From assembly GCA_018647025.1 (NCBI GenBank), contig JABGTQ010000296.1:1-8033 (forward strand): DNA of 8,033 nt, given 5' to 3'. Made by a program: the position numbers and the translations under genes. How positions within the stretch are numbered: position 1 is the first letter of the stretch; every line of letters starts with the position of its first letter. Below are positions 1 to 7,508 of this stretch, one piece after another. This DNA is from Nitrospina sp. GTDB lineage: Bacteria; Nitrospinota; Nitrospinia; Nitrospinales; VA-1. The notes under the pieces were generated by a model that saw nothing but the letters and a program-made list of their open reading frames with translations, had not been told where the DNA came from and did no database searches.

Positions 1-1452
1 AACAAAGCCTTTAATCCAGAATTAATGCTCAACGGGAAAGACGTTATTCCAAATAATATTGCCTGGGATCAATCGACACATGTAATTATCATATCGGGCC
101 CAAATACCGGAGGAAAAACAGTAACTCTTAAAACAGTTGGTTTGATGGCCCTTATGGTTCGTGCGGGACTTTTTTTACCTGTTGAAAAAGGATCTCATAT
201 CCCATTTTACCCAGAAGTCTATGCTGATATTGGAGACGAACAGAGTATAGAGCATAGTCTGTCAACCTTCTCAGCACATATTAAGAAAATTATCCATATT
301 ATAGATCATGCTGTTTCAGGTTCTCTCATTTTGCTTGATGAGCTGGGAATAGCTACAGATCCACAAGAAGGCGCATCTTTGGCGGAAGCCATGCTGACAG
401 AGCTAAATGATAAAGGGGTAACCACTCTTGTTTCGACCCACTATATGGGATTAAAGCTTCTTGCACAGACACGTGCTGGATTTTTGAATGCATGTACAGA
501 GTTTGATTCTAAATCACAGACACCAACCTACCACCTTATTTTTGGAGTTCCTGGTCATAGTGCTGCAATCGATATTGCCGAACAGCTTGGACTTAGTGCG
601 AGAATTACGGAGCGTGCAAGAAAGATTTATCTGTCTCATGATACACGGGCTGATGCGGTGCTAAAAGATCTGACTCAACAGCGAATCGAGTTGCTAAAAG
701 AAAAAGAAGTTTTGCGATCCAGAAACCTCAAGTTGGAGGACTTAACCAGACAACAAAAAGAACTTACTGAAAGTCTTCAAGACAAAGAGAAAAAATTTAA
801 GTTTGAGAAATCTAAACGGATACAAGCTTTTGTTCGGGAATCCAAAAACCAGATTCGCCAAATGATACAAGAAGCGAAGGGAAGCTCTGATATATCAAAA
901 CTTCGTAAAGCAGAACGTGAACTCGGAGTGGTAGGGCGGATACCGTTATCGGAACATCGAGATGACTTGTCTGAATGGAAAGTTGCTCCAGAGAATCTAA
1001 AGAAAGGAGATTCGGTGCTGATTGAAAGTTATGGGACTACAGGAGTGTTGTTAGAAAATCCTGCAGGGAAAAAGAAAGTTAGAGTTAGTTTGGGTAAAAT
1101 AGAAACTGTTATAGAAACTGCTAGATTAAAAGGAAGTCTGAAAAAGAGAGGTGTTGCGGATAAGATCTCGAAACAAGTTAGTGTGAACATTCACACGGAA
1201 GTAAATTCGCAAGTGAAAACAAATTGCGATCTTCGTGGGATGAATTCTGAAGAGGCGCTCCTCGCTATGGAAATTTTTTTGAGTCAGGCGATTGCCAATG
1301 GAATTAGACAGGGGATCATAATCCACGGTCATGGAATGGGAATAATCAAAAATCTCGTTAGAGATTACCTTTCTTCAACTGGAATTTGTACGAAGTTTTC
1401 CTCCGCTCCAAGAGAAAACGGAGGGGATGGCGCTACAGTAGTTGAGTTTTAG
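1..1452 (+). CDS. mutS2: Endonuclease MutS2, C-terminal part (5' end outside window)
   Basis: The reading frame is open from base 1, so the Met codon at 25 is internal. About 483 residues are visible of a family usually near 780; the N-terminal core/clamp part is missing only because the window starts here. The ATPase domain has the Walker A motif GPNTGGKT (bases 97-120), the MutS-type DIGDEQSIEHSLSTFSAH segment (about 226-282) and Walker B LILLDE (325-342) followed by a TDPQEGASLAEA stretch. A charged, coiled-coil-like helical region follows (about 600-930). The protein ends in a Smr domain with DLRGM (1228-1242), HGHG (1324-1335) and a terminal GGDGATVVEF. MutS2 is not a mismatch-repair protein. 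In known members it restrains recombination through Smr nuclease activity, and in Bacillus subtilis it acts on collided ribosomes. Both the ATPase and Smr motifs look intact. The usual GAGTDP after Walker B reads GIATDP here. Identification is firm; the cellular role in this organism is inferred. Confidence 0.95.
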   Translation, partial: NKAFNPELMLNGKDVIPNNIAWDQSTHVIIISGPNTGGKTVTLKTVGLMALMVRAGLFLPVEKGSHIPFYPEVYADIGDEQSIEHSLSTFSAHIKKIIHIIDHAVSGSLILLDELGIATDPQEGASLAEAMLTELNDKGVTTLVSTHYMGLKLLAQTRAGFLNACTEFDSKSQTPTYHLIFGVPGHSAAIDIAEQLGLSARITERARKIYLSHDTRADAVLKDLTQQRIELLKEKEVLRSRNLKLEDLTRQQKELTESLQDKEKKFKFEKSKRIQAFVRESKNQIRQMIQEAKGSSDISKLRKAERELGVVGRIPLSEHRDDLSEWKVAPENLKKGDSVLIESYGTTGVLLENPAGKKKVRVSLGKIETVIETARLKGSLKKRGVADKISKQVSVNIHTEVNSQVKTNCDLRGMNSEEALLAMEIFLSQAIANGIRQGIIIHGHGMGIIKNLVRDYLSSTGICTKFSSAPRENGGDGATVVEF

Positions 1453-1456
1453 GATA

Positions 1457-1480
1457 ATTAAATATGAAAAATATTTTAAT
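1457..1480. repeat. AT-only inverted repeat in the mutS2/peptidase convergent gap
   Basis: ATTAAATAT (1457-1465) is followed by GAAAA and then ATATTTTAAT (1471-1480), which is its reverse complement with one extra T. The repeat fills most of the 23-base gap between two convergent genes, and its right arm covers the stop codon of the minus-strand peptidase (1476-1478). Its position suits a bidirectional terminator. However, the stem has no G:C pair and there is no clear T-tract beyond either arm, so a working intrinsic terminator is uncertain. Confidence 0.3.
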
Positions 1481-4403
1481 CAAATACCTTGACCAAATGG
1501 TCAAAACGATTTTTTGATTTCTTAATTTTTTCTTCGTTACCCAAAACACAGACATTGCCAGACTCTTTAATTTTTCTGAAAAGCCCGGCAAAAGATTTAA
1601 TGTCGTCTAAACGAGTCGACAACAATTCATCCCGTCGTTTTTGTTTTAACTCGTATGTCTTACCAGTCAAGTACTCAACCATTGAAACAGATCCCTTGCG
1701 ATCTGCTGTCATTGGTGGATCCAAACGTCCTACACAACCAATTAAAATCTTAGTCAACTCTTTATCTGAAATATCCAAAGTTTCAAGGTAGTCTCCGATT
1801 TGATCATATATGTCAAGTGTCTCAGTTAAGTTTGGATCCCGGTAAGATACTAACCCATAATCACCGCTATATGAATCAAAGGAGCTTTGTGAACCATAGG
1901 CTCCTCCCTGAACACGAACACGGTCCCATAAAAAACAGGTGCGAAGAACAGCATTCAAAACATCGAATCTCCCACTATATTCCATGCCGAGTTCAAATAA
2001 ATTGATACCTTTCCCAACAAATTGTACTGAGCTTGCAGTTAGAAAAGCTTCATTTGTCGGGGAGGTTTTAAATATTAATTTTGTAGGGGATTGTTTTTTT
2101 GAAGATAATTTTTGAGATAGGCCTACAACTTTACTTTCAATTTTTTTATAGTTACTTTCAGGAGCAGTAATGTTGACAAAAATATTTTCTTTAGTAAATA
2201 AACATTGTGTAATGGCCTTAAATTCCTCAGCTACTTCATTAATATTTTTCTCTGCACGGTCCAATAATTTTTCCAAGAATCTAAAATAAGAAATTCCATC
2301 AGTAAGTTCGTTGTATTGACCTATAATAGATTGGTATGAATTAAGTCGAGACAGTACATAATGGTTTCCTGAAGATAAAACAGAATCCTCCATGGAAGCT
2401 TTAGAACTTTTTATAATCTCAATCAAACGTTTAGGATTATTAAAGTCATACTCCAAAATCACCTCTTCCCAAATATCAAAAAGATGATCTATGTTTTCCA
2501 TAAGACATTTTCCACTAAAGAAAATATGAGATAGTATTTTCTTATGATCATTGACTTCAGCCGAGGTGAAATGCCAAGAACGAAGCCCTCCAGTATGGAT
2601 ACCAAGCAGTTGTGAGATTTCCATGTAACTATGTTTTTGTGTTCCCATTCCTAAGACTAAGTTACCTACAAGTGAAAGATATGGGACTTTATCAAGAGGG
2701 ATACTGAGCGCATCAAAACCAATTTGAATATAAGCAATATTATTTGTGAATAGATCGTGAAATAAAATCTTAGGCTCTGATTCTCTTTTTAACTCCATTG
2801 GGAAACGTTCACTTTTAACTGTAATGTCCTTAATATCTAAACTTGGTAGCTTCTCTAAAGCTTCTGGGGGATCTGGCTTGACCTGCATTGCCTGAAGTTC
2901 TTGTGTTTTTTGAACAAGGTTTTCAATATCATTTTGTGACATCGATGCCTTCAATATTTTCATGCTTTTTCTGACCTTAGCCTCTTTCTTTTTCTCTAGG
3001 TCTGGCTTAGGCTTAGCAAGCATTACACTCTGATGATTATTGTTTAAAAGATACTTATCTATCAAATTCTCAAAATATTTTTCATTGGACTTACGCTTAA
3101 TTTTTCCCATCAGTTTGTCATACTTTAAATGCATAAAAGGGTCTGAACCATATAACCAGGAAGCTAAAGTCTGAATGTTGTAGACAATACCTTTTGGGAA
3201 ACCACCAAAATTTGACTCACGCAGTTTAAAGTCAATCGAATTCACAGCAGACTTGACCATATTGGTCTCAATTCCGTCATCGACAAGGTTTTTTAGGGTA
3301 GAGAAAATAAGTCTGATGATTTTATCTTCATTACTAGCTTCAGTACCTTTAAGCCCAACGGCGAATGTTGTCTCGAAACGATTGTCATCAAAACCACCAC
3401 CAATAACCTCGCTGCCAAGCTCAGATTCTAGCAATGCTTTACGTAGTGGGGATGCAGAAGTTCCAAGCAATAAATGACTTAAAATACTGAAAGTAAGGCA
3501 ATGTTCATGGTTAGTTGATTTATCTAATTTAAATCCCACGACAACAAAAGTTTTTTTATCCAGAGATTCATCTTTTGATACAGGATAGAATATTTCTTTT
3601 CGCTTGGGTTTGCTAAACCTTCTTTGTGCACTAATAGCTGATTCTATTTTGATCGAATTAAAATCTTTAAGGTATTCATTATCTAGAAAATTTAAATACT
3701 CCAATGTGTCTCCATCACCATAAAAGAAAATACGACTGTTTGATGGGTGGTAATGTTTATTGTGAAAATCTTTAAATTCTTTATAGGTTAAATCTGTAAT
3801 AGCCTCAGGATCTCCACCGGATTCAAAACCATAGGTCGTACTTGGGAAAAGGGAATGAGCTAAGTGTCGATCTAAAATACTTTCTGGGCTTGAAAAAACA
3901 CCCTTCATTTCATTAAAAACGACCCCCTTATAGCTGATATTTTGATCAGGAAGTTCCAGTTCGTGATGCCATCCCTCCTGCATAAATGTTTCTTGTGTAA
4001 TATTTGGATAAAAAACTGCATCGAGGTAGACATCCATTAAGTTAAAAAAATCTTTCTTATTACGACTAGCTACCGGATACATGGTTTTATCAGGAAAAGT
4101 CATAGCATTGAGGAAGGTTTGTAAACTTCCTTTTAGTAACTCAAGAAATGGCTCCTTTACAGGATATTTACGTGATCCACATAAGACACTATGTTCAAGA
4201 ATATGAGCAACCCCTCGATCGTTAGATGGAGGAGTCTTAAATGTAGCGCTAAAAACTTTATTGTCGTCGTCATTTTCCATTACAAGAACTTCTGCACCAG
4301 TTTTTAAATGGGTAAACAGTAATGCCAATGAATTCAATTCAGAAATTGATTCCTGCTGTTGCAATTGAAACCCAGAATAGTTTTTTCCTAATTCAAAGCT
4401 CAT
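1476..4403 (-). CDS. PreP-like M16C zinc metallopeptidase (insulinase family)
   Basis: This is a complete 975-residue protein, normal for the presequence protease/Cym1 branch of M16. The inverted zinc motif HILEH is at residues 67-71, and the likely third ligand is E165 in VVFNEMKG. The family block FLNAMTFPDKTMYPVASRN is at about 97-115. A charged linker at about 465-525 fits the helical hairpin joining the two halves, which is followed by the M16C-associated region. The C-terminal half carries R830 and Y836 in RVQGGAYG, the pair that completes the active site from the second half in this family. I see no signal peptide or membrane segment, so it is probably cytosolic. Known relatives enclose and degrade unfolded peptides. 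The start is fixed by an in-frame TAA two codons upstream and by the ribosome site GAAAGG six bases before the ATG. It is convergent with mutS2 and lies downstream of xthA on the same strand. The natural substrate cannot be read from the sequence. Confidence 0.93.
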   Translation of the reverse strand: MSFELGKNYSGFQLQQQESISELNSLALLFTHLKTGAEVLVMENDDDNKVFSATFKTPPSNDRGVAHILEHSVLCGSRKYPVKEPFLELLKGSLQTFLNAMTFPDKTMYPVASRNKKDFFNLMDVYLDAVFYPNITQETFMQEGWHHELELPDQNISYKGVVFNEMKGVFSSPESILDRHLAHSLFPSTTYGFESGGDPEAITDLTYKEFKDFHNKHYHPSNSRIFFYGDGDTLEYLNFLDNEYLKDFNSIKIESAISAQRRFSKPKRKEIFYPVSKDESLDKKTFVVVGFKLDKSTNHEHCLTFSILSHLLLGTSASPLRKALLESELGSEVIGGGFDDNRFETTFAVGLKGTEASNEDKIIRLIFSTLKNLVDDGIETNMVKSAVNSIDFKLRESNFGGFPKGIVYNIQTLASWLYGSDPFMHLKYDKLMGKIKRKSNEKYFENLIDKYLLNNNHQSVMLAKPKPDLEKKKEAKVRKSMKILKASMSQNDIENLVQKTQELQAMQVKPDPPEALEKLPSLDIKDITVKSERFPMELKRESEPKILFHDLFTNNIAYIQIGFDALSIPLDKVPYLSLVGNLVLGMGTQKHSYMEISQLLGIHTGGLRSWHFTSAEVNDHKKILSHIFFSGKCLMENIDHLFDIWEEVILEYDFNNPKRLIEIIKSSKASMEDSVLSSGNHYVLSRLNSYQSIIGQYNELTDGISYFRFLEKLLDRAEKNINEVAEEFKAITQCLFTKENIFVNITAPESNYKKIESKVVGLSQKLSSKKQSPTKLIFKTSPTNEAFLTASSVQFVGKGINLFELGMEYSGRFDVLNAVLRTCFLWDRVRVQGGAYGSQSSFDSYSGDYGLVSYRDPNLTETLDIYDQIGDYLETLDISDKELTKILIGCVGRLDPPMTADRKGSVSMVEYLTGKTYELKQKRRDELLSTRLDDIKSFAGLFRKIKESGNVCVLGNEEKIKKSKNRFDHLVKVFD

Positions 4404-4409
4404 TATTTA

Positions 4410-4415
4410 CCTTTC
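4410..4415 (-). promoter_or_regulatory. Ribosome binding site of the M16C peptidase
   Basis: Read on the minus strand this is GAAAGG, six bases before the ATG at 4403. It supports that start, and an in-frame TAA just upstream rules out a longer protein. Confidence 0.7.
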
Positions 4416-4485
4416 ATTTTTTGCTGATAGAAATACATGTAACCACTTTTAAAAAAATATTCACTTGTTTGGATGTTGATTCATT

Positions 4486-4515
4486 ATGATAGATTCATTT
4501 AGGCTAATAAATCAA
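4486..4515 (-). promoter_or_regulatory. Candidate sigma-70-type promoter for the M16C peptidase
   Basis: On the minus strand a TTGATT hexamer (4510-4515) lies 18 bases before TATCAT (4486-4491), four and five matches to the -35 and -10 consensus. It sits in the 128-bp gap after xthA and would give a leader of roughly 75 bases. Such matches arise easily in AT-rich DNA, and readthrough from xthA is an alternative. Confidence 0.3.
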
Positions 4516-4531
4516 ACGGAATTCTTATATC

Positions 4532-5299
4532 TTATAAAGATTTTATGTTCAATCCAATCGGACAGTGATCCGAACCCATTACCTCGGGGTATATACGTGA
4601 GTTTTCCACCTTTTTCATTAAATCCTCGGTAACGAAAAAGTAATCAATACGCCATCCAATATTTCTCTTACGGACATCAGATCTATAGCTCCACCAGGTG
4701 TAATGATCTGGGTCCTGACAGAATTCACGGAAGGTATCAATGTATCCATGGCCGATAAACTTGTCCATCCAGGCCCTTTCCTTTGGAAGAAACCCTGAGT
4801 TTTTTTCATTTGGCTTTGGGTTTTTTAAATCGACAGCTTTATGAGCCGTATTAACGTCTCCGGTGATGATTAGTTTTTTACCCTCTTTTCGCAATGATTC
4901 ACAGTGTTTGAGAAACGCATCATAAAAATCCATTTTATACTTCAGGCGTTCTGGACCACTGGTGCCATTGGGAAAGTAAATATTTAAAAGGTCAAAATCT
5001 TTGTACTCAAATCGTATGATTCTACCTTCCACATCAAACCGGTCAATCCCCATACCTAGATGAGTTTTTAGGGGTTTTTTTTTGCTCAAAATAGCCACAC
5101 CACTATACCCTTTACGTTGTGCTGGATTCCAAACGGCATGATATCCGGAGGGGTTCGCAACATCTTTTGTTAGGTCATTGGGTGTTGCTTTAATTTCCTG
5201 TAGGCACATCACGTCTGGGGATTCTGCATGAAACCAATCCATAAAGCCTTTTCGAACAGCGGCTCGTAAACCATTCACGTTCCAACTCAATATTTTCAT
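4532..5299 (-). CDS. xthA: Exodeoxyribonuclease III / AP endonuclease
   Basis: This is a complete 255-residue member of the exonuclease-endonuclease-phosphatase fold and matches the family's usual length. The catalytic set is visible: N7 in SWNVNGLRA, E35 in LQEIK, Y108 in NIYFPNG, D148 and N150 in ITGDVNTAH, D219 in GWRIDYF, and D244/H245 in the final GSDHCPIGL. The SGFLPKERAWMD block (168-179) and the YTWWSYR segment (200-206) are typical of the ExoA/APE1-like branch rather than the closest E. coli XthA type. Such enzymes incise DNA 5' to abasic sites in base-excision repair and have 3'-5' exonuclease and 3'-phosphatase activities to varying degrees. The start follows a perfect AAGGAGG with seven-base spacing, and an in-frame stop lies just upstream. 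It is divergent from the ABC ATPase genes and is read toward the M16C peptidase gene, 128 bp away. A run of nine A's (minus strand) encodes the lysines in LSKKKPLK. Confidence 0.96.
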   Translation of the reverse strand: MKILSWNVNGLRAAVRKGFMDWFHAESPDVMCLQEIKATPNDLTKDVANPSGYHAVWNPAQRKGYSGVAILSKKKPLKTHLGMGIDRFDVEGRIIRFEYKDFDLLNIYFPNGTSGPERLKYKMDFYDAFLKHCESLRKEGKKLIITGDVNTAHKAVDLKNPKPNEKNSGFLPKERAWMDKFIGHGYIDTFREFCQDPDHYTWWSYRSDVRKRNIGWRIDYFFVTEDLMKKVENSRIYPEVMGSDHCPIGLNIKSL

Positions 5300-5306
5300 A
5301 TCCTAT

Positions 5307-5313
5307 CCTCCTT
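5307..5313 (-). promoter_or_regulatory. Strong Shine-Dalgarno site of xthA
   Basis: The minus strand reads AAGGAGG seven bases before the ATG at 5299. It is the best ribosome site in the window and settles the xthA start. Confidence 0.85.
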
Positions 5314-5379
5314 ACTAAAACCACCCAACTGTTGTTAAACTATCTTAAAAAATTAGTCCATAACACCTATTTCCAACCA

Positions 5380-5407
5380 AATATAATCTCACGAAAACTG
5401 TGTTGAA
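5380..5407 (-). promoter_or_regulatory. Weak candidate promoter for xthA
   Basis: On the minus strand TTCAAC (5402-5407) is followed after 16 bases by TATATT (5380-5385), a five-of-six match to the -10 consensus. The -35 match is poor, so this is only the best candidate I can see upstream of xthA. Confidence 0.22.
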
Positions 5408-5478
5408 CCAATGAATAAAGTGTAATCATTTTTATTGTACTTATTGATGCTCTTAAACGGGTGATGTCTTTAATTCTC

Positions 5479-5520
5479 TATAATAAAAAATTATCCAATG
5501 ATAAAGCGATGCATTATAAT
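5479..5520 (+). promoter_or_regulatory. Tandem TATAAT boxes upstream of the ABC ATPase genes
   Basis: Two perfect -10 hexamers lie at 5479-5484 and 5515-5520. The nearer one would start a transcript around 5527, about 24 bases before the ATG and just upstream of the GAGG at 5537-5540. Neither has a good -35 partner: TTATCC at 5491-5496, 18 bases before the second box, matches only three of six. Neither has an extended -10 TG. A five-base inverted repeat (5491-5504) overlaps the expected -35 position of the second box and might bind a regulator, but it is short. Confidence 0.4.
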
Positions 5521-5550
5521 TCTTAAAGTTAAAATTGAGGTTGAAAGAAT

Positions 5551-6525
5551 ATGCGTACTACAGAATTGTTAGTCAAAAACTTAAAGGTATCTTTTTCGAC
5601 TCCAAAAAAAGAGTTGATAGCTGTTCGTGGAATCAGTTATCAACTCTATCAAGGAGAAATACTTGCATTGGTTGGGGAGTCAGGTTGTGGGAAAACCGTG
5701 AGTGCTCTTTCTATATTAAGGCTTATACAAGAACCCCCTGGAAAAATCAATAGTGGAGAAATTATTTTTGGGGGTAAAGACCTACTAACGCTGAAGAAAA
5801 AAGAATTGCAGGATTTGCGAGGCAAAGATATCGCGATGATATTCCAAGATCCGATGACGTCGTTAAATCCTGTTCTTACTATAGGGGAACAAATAGTTGA
5901 AACAATTTTGCGGCACACTGTTCTCTCACGGAAAGAAGCCAAAGAAAAATCTTTTAGACTTTTAGAACTGGTTGAAATCTCTTCTCCAAAGGAGAAATTA
6001 AGTCAATATCCTCATCAGTTAAGCGGTGGGATGAGACAAAGAGTTATGATCGCTATAGCACTTTCATGTTCTCCACGTATTCTTATAGCCGACGAACCAA
6101 CAACAGCACTCGATGTTTTAATACAGGCACAAATACTTAGTCTTTTAAAAAAAATAAAAAATGAAAGTCAAATGTCAATTATACTTATCACACATGATTT
6201 GGGAGTTGTAGCCGAAGTAGCAGAGCGTGTCATGGTTATGTATGCAGGTGAAATAGTCGAGTCTGGGTCAGTTAGTGATATCTTTCGTTCACCACGCCAT
6301 CCCTATACGATAGGTCTTCTGGAATCGATTCCTACATTAGATGCCACTCAACAAAAAAAATCAAAGCTTAGAGAAATATCGGGAACGGTTCCTTCACTCT
6401 CACAAGTTACTCTTGGATGCCCATTTTACTCTCGTTGCTCTGTAGCAGAAACACGTTGTGAAGTAGAAAAACCACAACTTAAGAAAACATCTCAGACACA
6501 TTCAGTCAGCTGCTGGATGCATTAA
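5551..6525 (+). CDS. dppD: Peptide-type ABC transporter ATPase, DppD/OppD family
   Basis: This is a complete 324-residue protein, the size usual for DppD/OppD, one of the two cytoplasmic motor subunits of dipeptide/oligopeptide/nickel (PepT family) importers. Visible motifs are Walker A GESGCGKT (42-49), the Q-loop glutamine Q99 in [11 protein letters not shown], signature LSGGMRQR (157-164), Walker B ILIADEP with D181/E182, and switch histidine H215. The C-terminal oligopeptide-type extension begins near [11 protein letters not shown] (about 247-257) and carries cysteines C290, C296, C303 and C321. In structurally studied relatives such cysteines hold a [4Fe-4S] cluster. A stop codon just upstream leaves 5551 as the only ATG-type start, with GAGG ten bases before it. 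The usual ALDVTIQAQ reads ALDVLIQAQ here. Its stop overlaps the start of the next ATPase. No permease or substrate-binding gene adjoins it, so the substrate (dipeptide, oligopeptide, metal chelate) is unknown and the dppD symbol marks family only. Confidence 0.9.
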   Translation: MRTTELLVKNLKVSFSTPKKELIAVRGISYQLYQGEILALVGESGCGKTVSALSILRLIQEPPGKINSGEIIFGGKDLLTLKKKELQDLRGKDIAMIFQDPMTSLNPVLTIGEQIVETILRHTVLSRKEAKEKSFRLLELVEISSPKEKLSQYPHQLSGGMRQRVMIAIALSCSPRILIADEPTTALDVLIQAQILSLLKKIKNESQMSIILITHDLGVVAEVAERVMVMYAGEIVESGSVSDIFRSPRHPYTIGLLESIPTLDATQQKKSKLREISGTVPSLSQVTLGCPFYSRCSVAETRCEVEKPQLKKTSQTHSVSCWMH

Positions 6526-7508
6526 TGAAAACAAAAATAGAACTACCTCAACCTATTGTACTAAAGGTAAAAAATCTAATAAAACATTTTCAGGTAAGGG
6601 TTCCTAATCATGGCGTTCAAACGGTTCACGCTTTAAATGGTATTTCTTTTCTACTTCGTGAGGGAGAGTCCTTAGGTTTAGTAGGAGAATCTGGTTGTGG
6701 AAAATCAACAGCTGCACGTGCAATATTGAGACTCGTGGAACCTACCTCTGGCGAAGTCTTTTACCGAAATCATGATTTGCTGGCATTGAAAAAAAAAGAA
6801 CTGCGTTCTCTTCGAAAAGAAATACAAATTATTTTTCAAGACCCCCAGGCCTCTTTAAACTCAAGAAAATCAATTAAGAAAATACTGGAAGAACCTTTTG
6901 ATATTCATGGGCTCACAAAATCAAAAGAAGGTAAGGTTGAAGAGCTATTAGAAAAAGTTGGACTCACGACTGAGCAGGCAGAAAAATATCCACACGAATT
7001 GAGCGGTGGTCAATTGCAGAGAATAGGAATAGCACGTGCCATAGCACTTAATCCGAGTTTAATTATTGCCGATGAACCAGTCTCTGCTCTGGATGTGTCA
7101 ATTCGAGCTCAGATAATAAACCTGCTTTTTGATCTAAAAGAATCAATGCAGATATCGTATTTATTTATTTCTCATGATATGACCATCGTTAGACACTTTT
7201 GTGATCGCGTGGCGGTTATGTATCTTGGTAAAATAGTTGAGATTGCCGACAGTGCATCACTCTTCAGTAATCCACGTCACCCTTATACTGAAGCGTTATT
7301 AGCAGCAGTCCCTTCAATTGATTTAGATAAAAAAAAAGAAGATTTAAAAATTAAAGGTGATTTACCAAGCTCTATTGATATTCCTAAAGGTTGCGTTTTT
7401 TATTCACGATGTCCGATTAAAGAAAAAAAATGCGAGCAATCTGTTCCACAACTGAACCAAATTAATTCATCACATGAAGTTGCATGTTTTTTACGTGAGC
7501 AAAATTAA
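6525..7508 (+). CDS. dppF: Peptide-type ABC transporter ATPase, DppF/OppF family
   Basis: This is a complete 327-residue partner ATPase with the features of the DppF/OppF side. It has the longer N-terminal strand region before GISFLLREGESLGLVG, Walker A GESGCGKS (54-61), Q105 in IFQDPQASLNSR, signature LSGGQLQR (159-166), Walker B IIADEP with D183/E184 and the VSALDVSIRAQ D-loop region, and H217 in FISHD. Its C-terminal extension has cysteines C290, C296, C303 and C321, numerically identical to those of the upstream protein. The ATG shares one base with the upstream stop (TAATG), so translation is probably coupled and the two products are likely made in equal amounts to form a heterodimer. 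Both ATPase sites look functional. Runs of nine A's lie at 6789-6797 and 7329-7337. No transporter membrane component follows; a 172-bp non-coding gap and an opposing gene come next. Family assignment is firm and the substrate is unknown. Confidence 0.9.
   Translation: MKTKIELPQPIVLKVKNLIKHFQVRVPNHGVQTVHALNGISFLLREGESLGLVGESGCGKSTAARAILRLVEPTSGEVFYRNHDLLALKKKELRSLRKEIQIIFQDPQASLNSRKSIKKILEEPFDIHGLTKSKEGKVEELLEKVGLTTEQAEKYPHELSGGQLQRIGIARAIALNPSLIIADEPVSALDVSIRAQIINLLFDLKESMQISYLFISHDMTIVRHFCDRVAVMYLGKIVEIADSASLFSNPRHPYTEALLAAVPSIDLDKKKEDLKIKGDLPSSIDIPKGCVFYSRCPIKEKKCEQSVPQLNQINSSHEVACFLREQN

Larger units (their letters stand above)
5300..5550. other. Divergent intergenic region between xthA and the ABC ATPase genes
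   Basis: This 251-bp AT-rich stretch has no credible gene. It must carry the upstream signals of xthA (leftward) and of the ATPase pair (rightward). It contains the xthA ribosome site, one weak leftward promoter candidate, two exact TATAAT hexamers reading rightward (5479-5484 and 5515-5520), and a short inverted repeat TTATC-CAAT-GATAA (5491-5504) between them. I recognise no riboswitch, tRNA or known operator. Confidence 0.7.

Noticed and set aside
1126..1332. 68-residue minus-strand frame within mutS2
   Set aside because: It lies wholly inside the conserved end of MutS2, resembles no family I know, and has no ribosome site; it is a frame shadow.
1489..2005. Two plus-strand frames within the peptidase gene
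   Set aside because: They are opposite a conserved, intact M16C coding sequence and their translations look like nothing recognisable.
3253..3477. 74-residue plus-strand frame within the peptidase gene
   Set aside because: Antisense shadow of the conserved N-terminal half; low-complexity serine-rich translation.
4618..4809. 63-residue minus-strand frame within xthA
   Set aside because: It overlaps conserved catalytic-domain codons of xthA in another frame.
5535..5753. 72-residue plus-strand frame starting at TTG before the first ATPase
   Set aside because: It runs out of frame through the Walker A coding region and has no family resemblance.
5649..5942. 97-residue minus-strand frame inside the first ATPase gene
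   Set aside because: Antisense to the conserved nucleotide-binding domain; a shadow.
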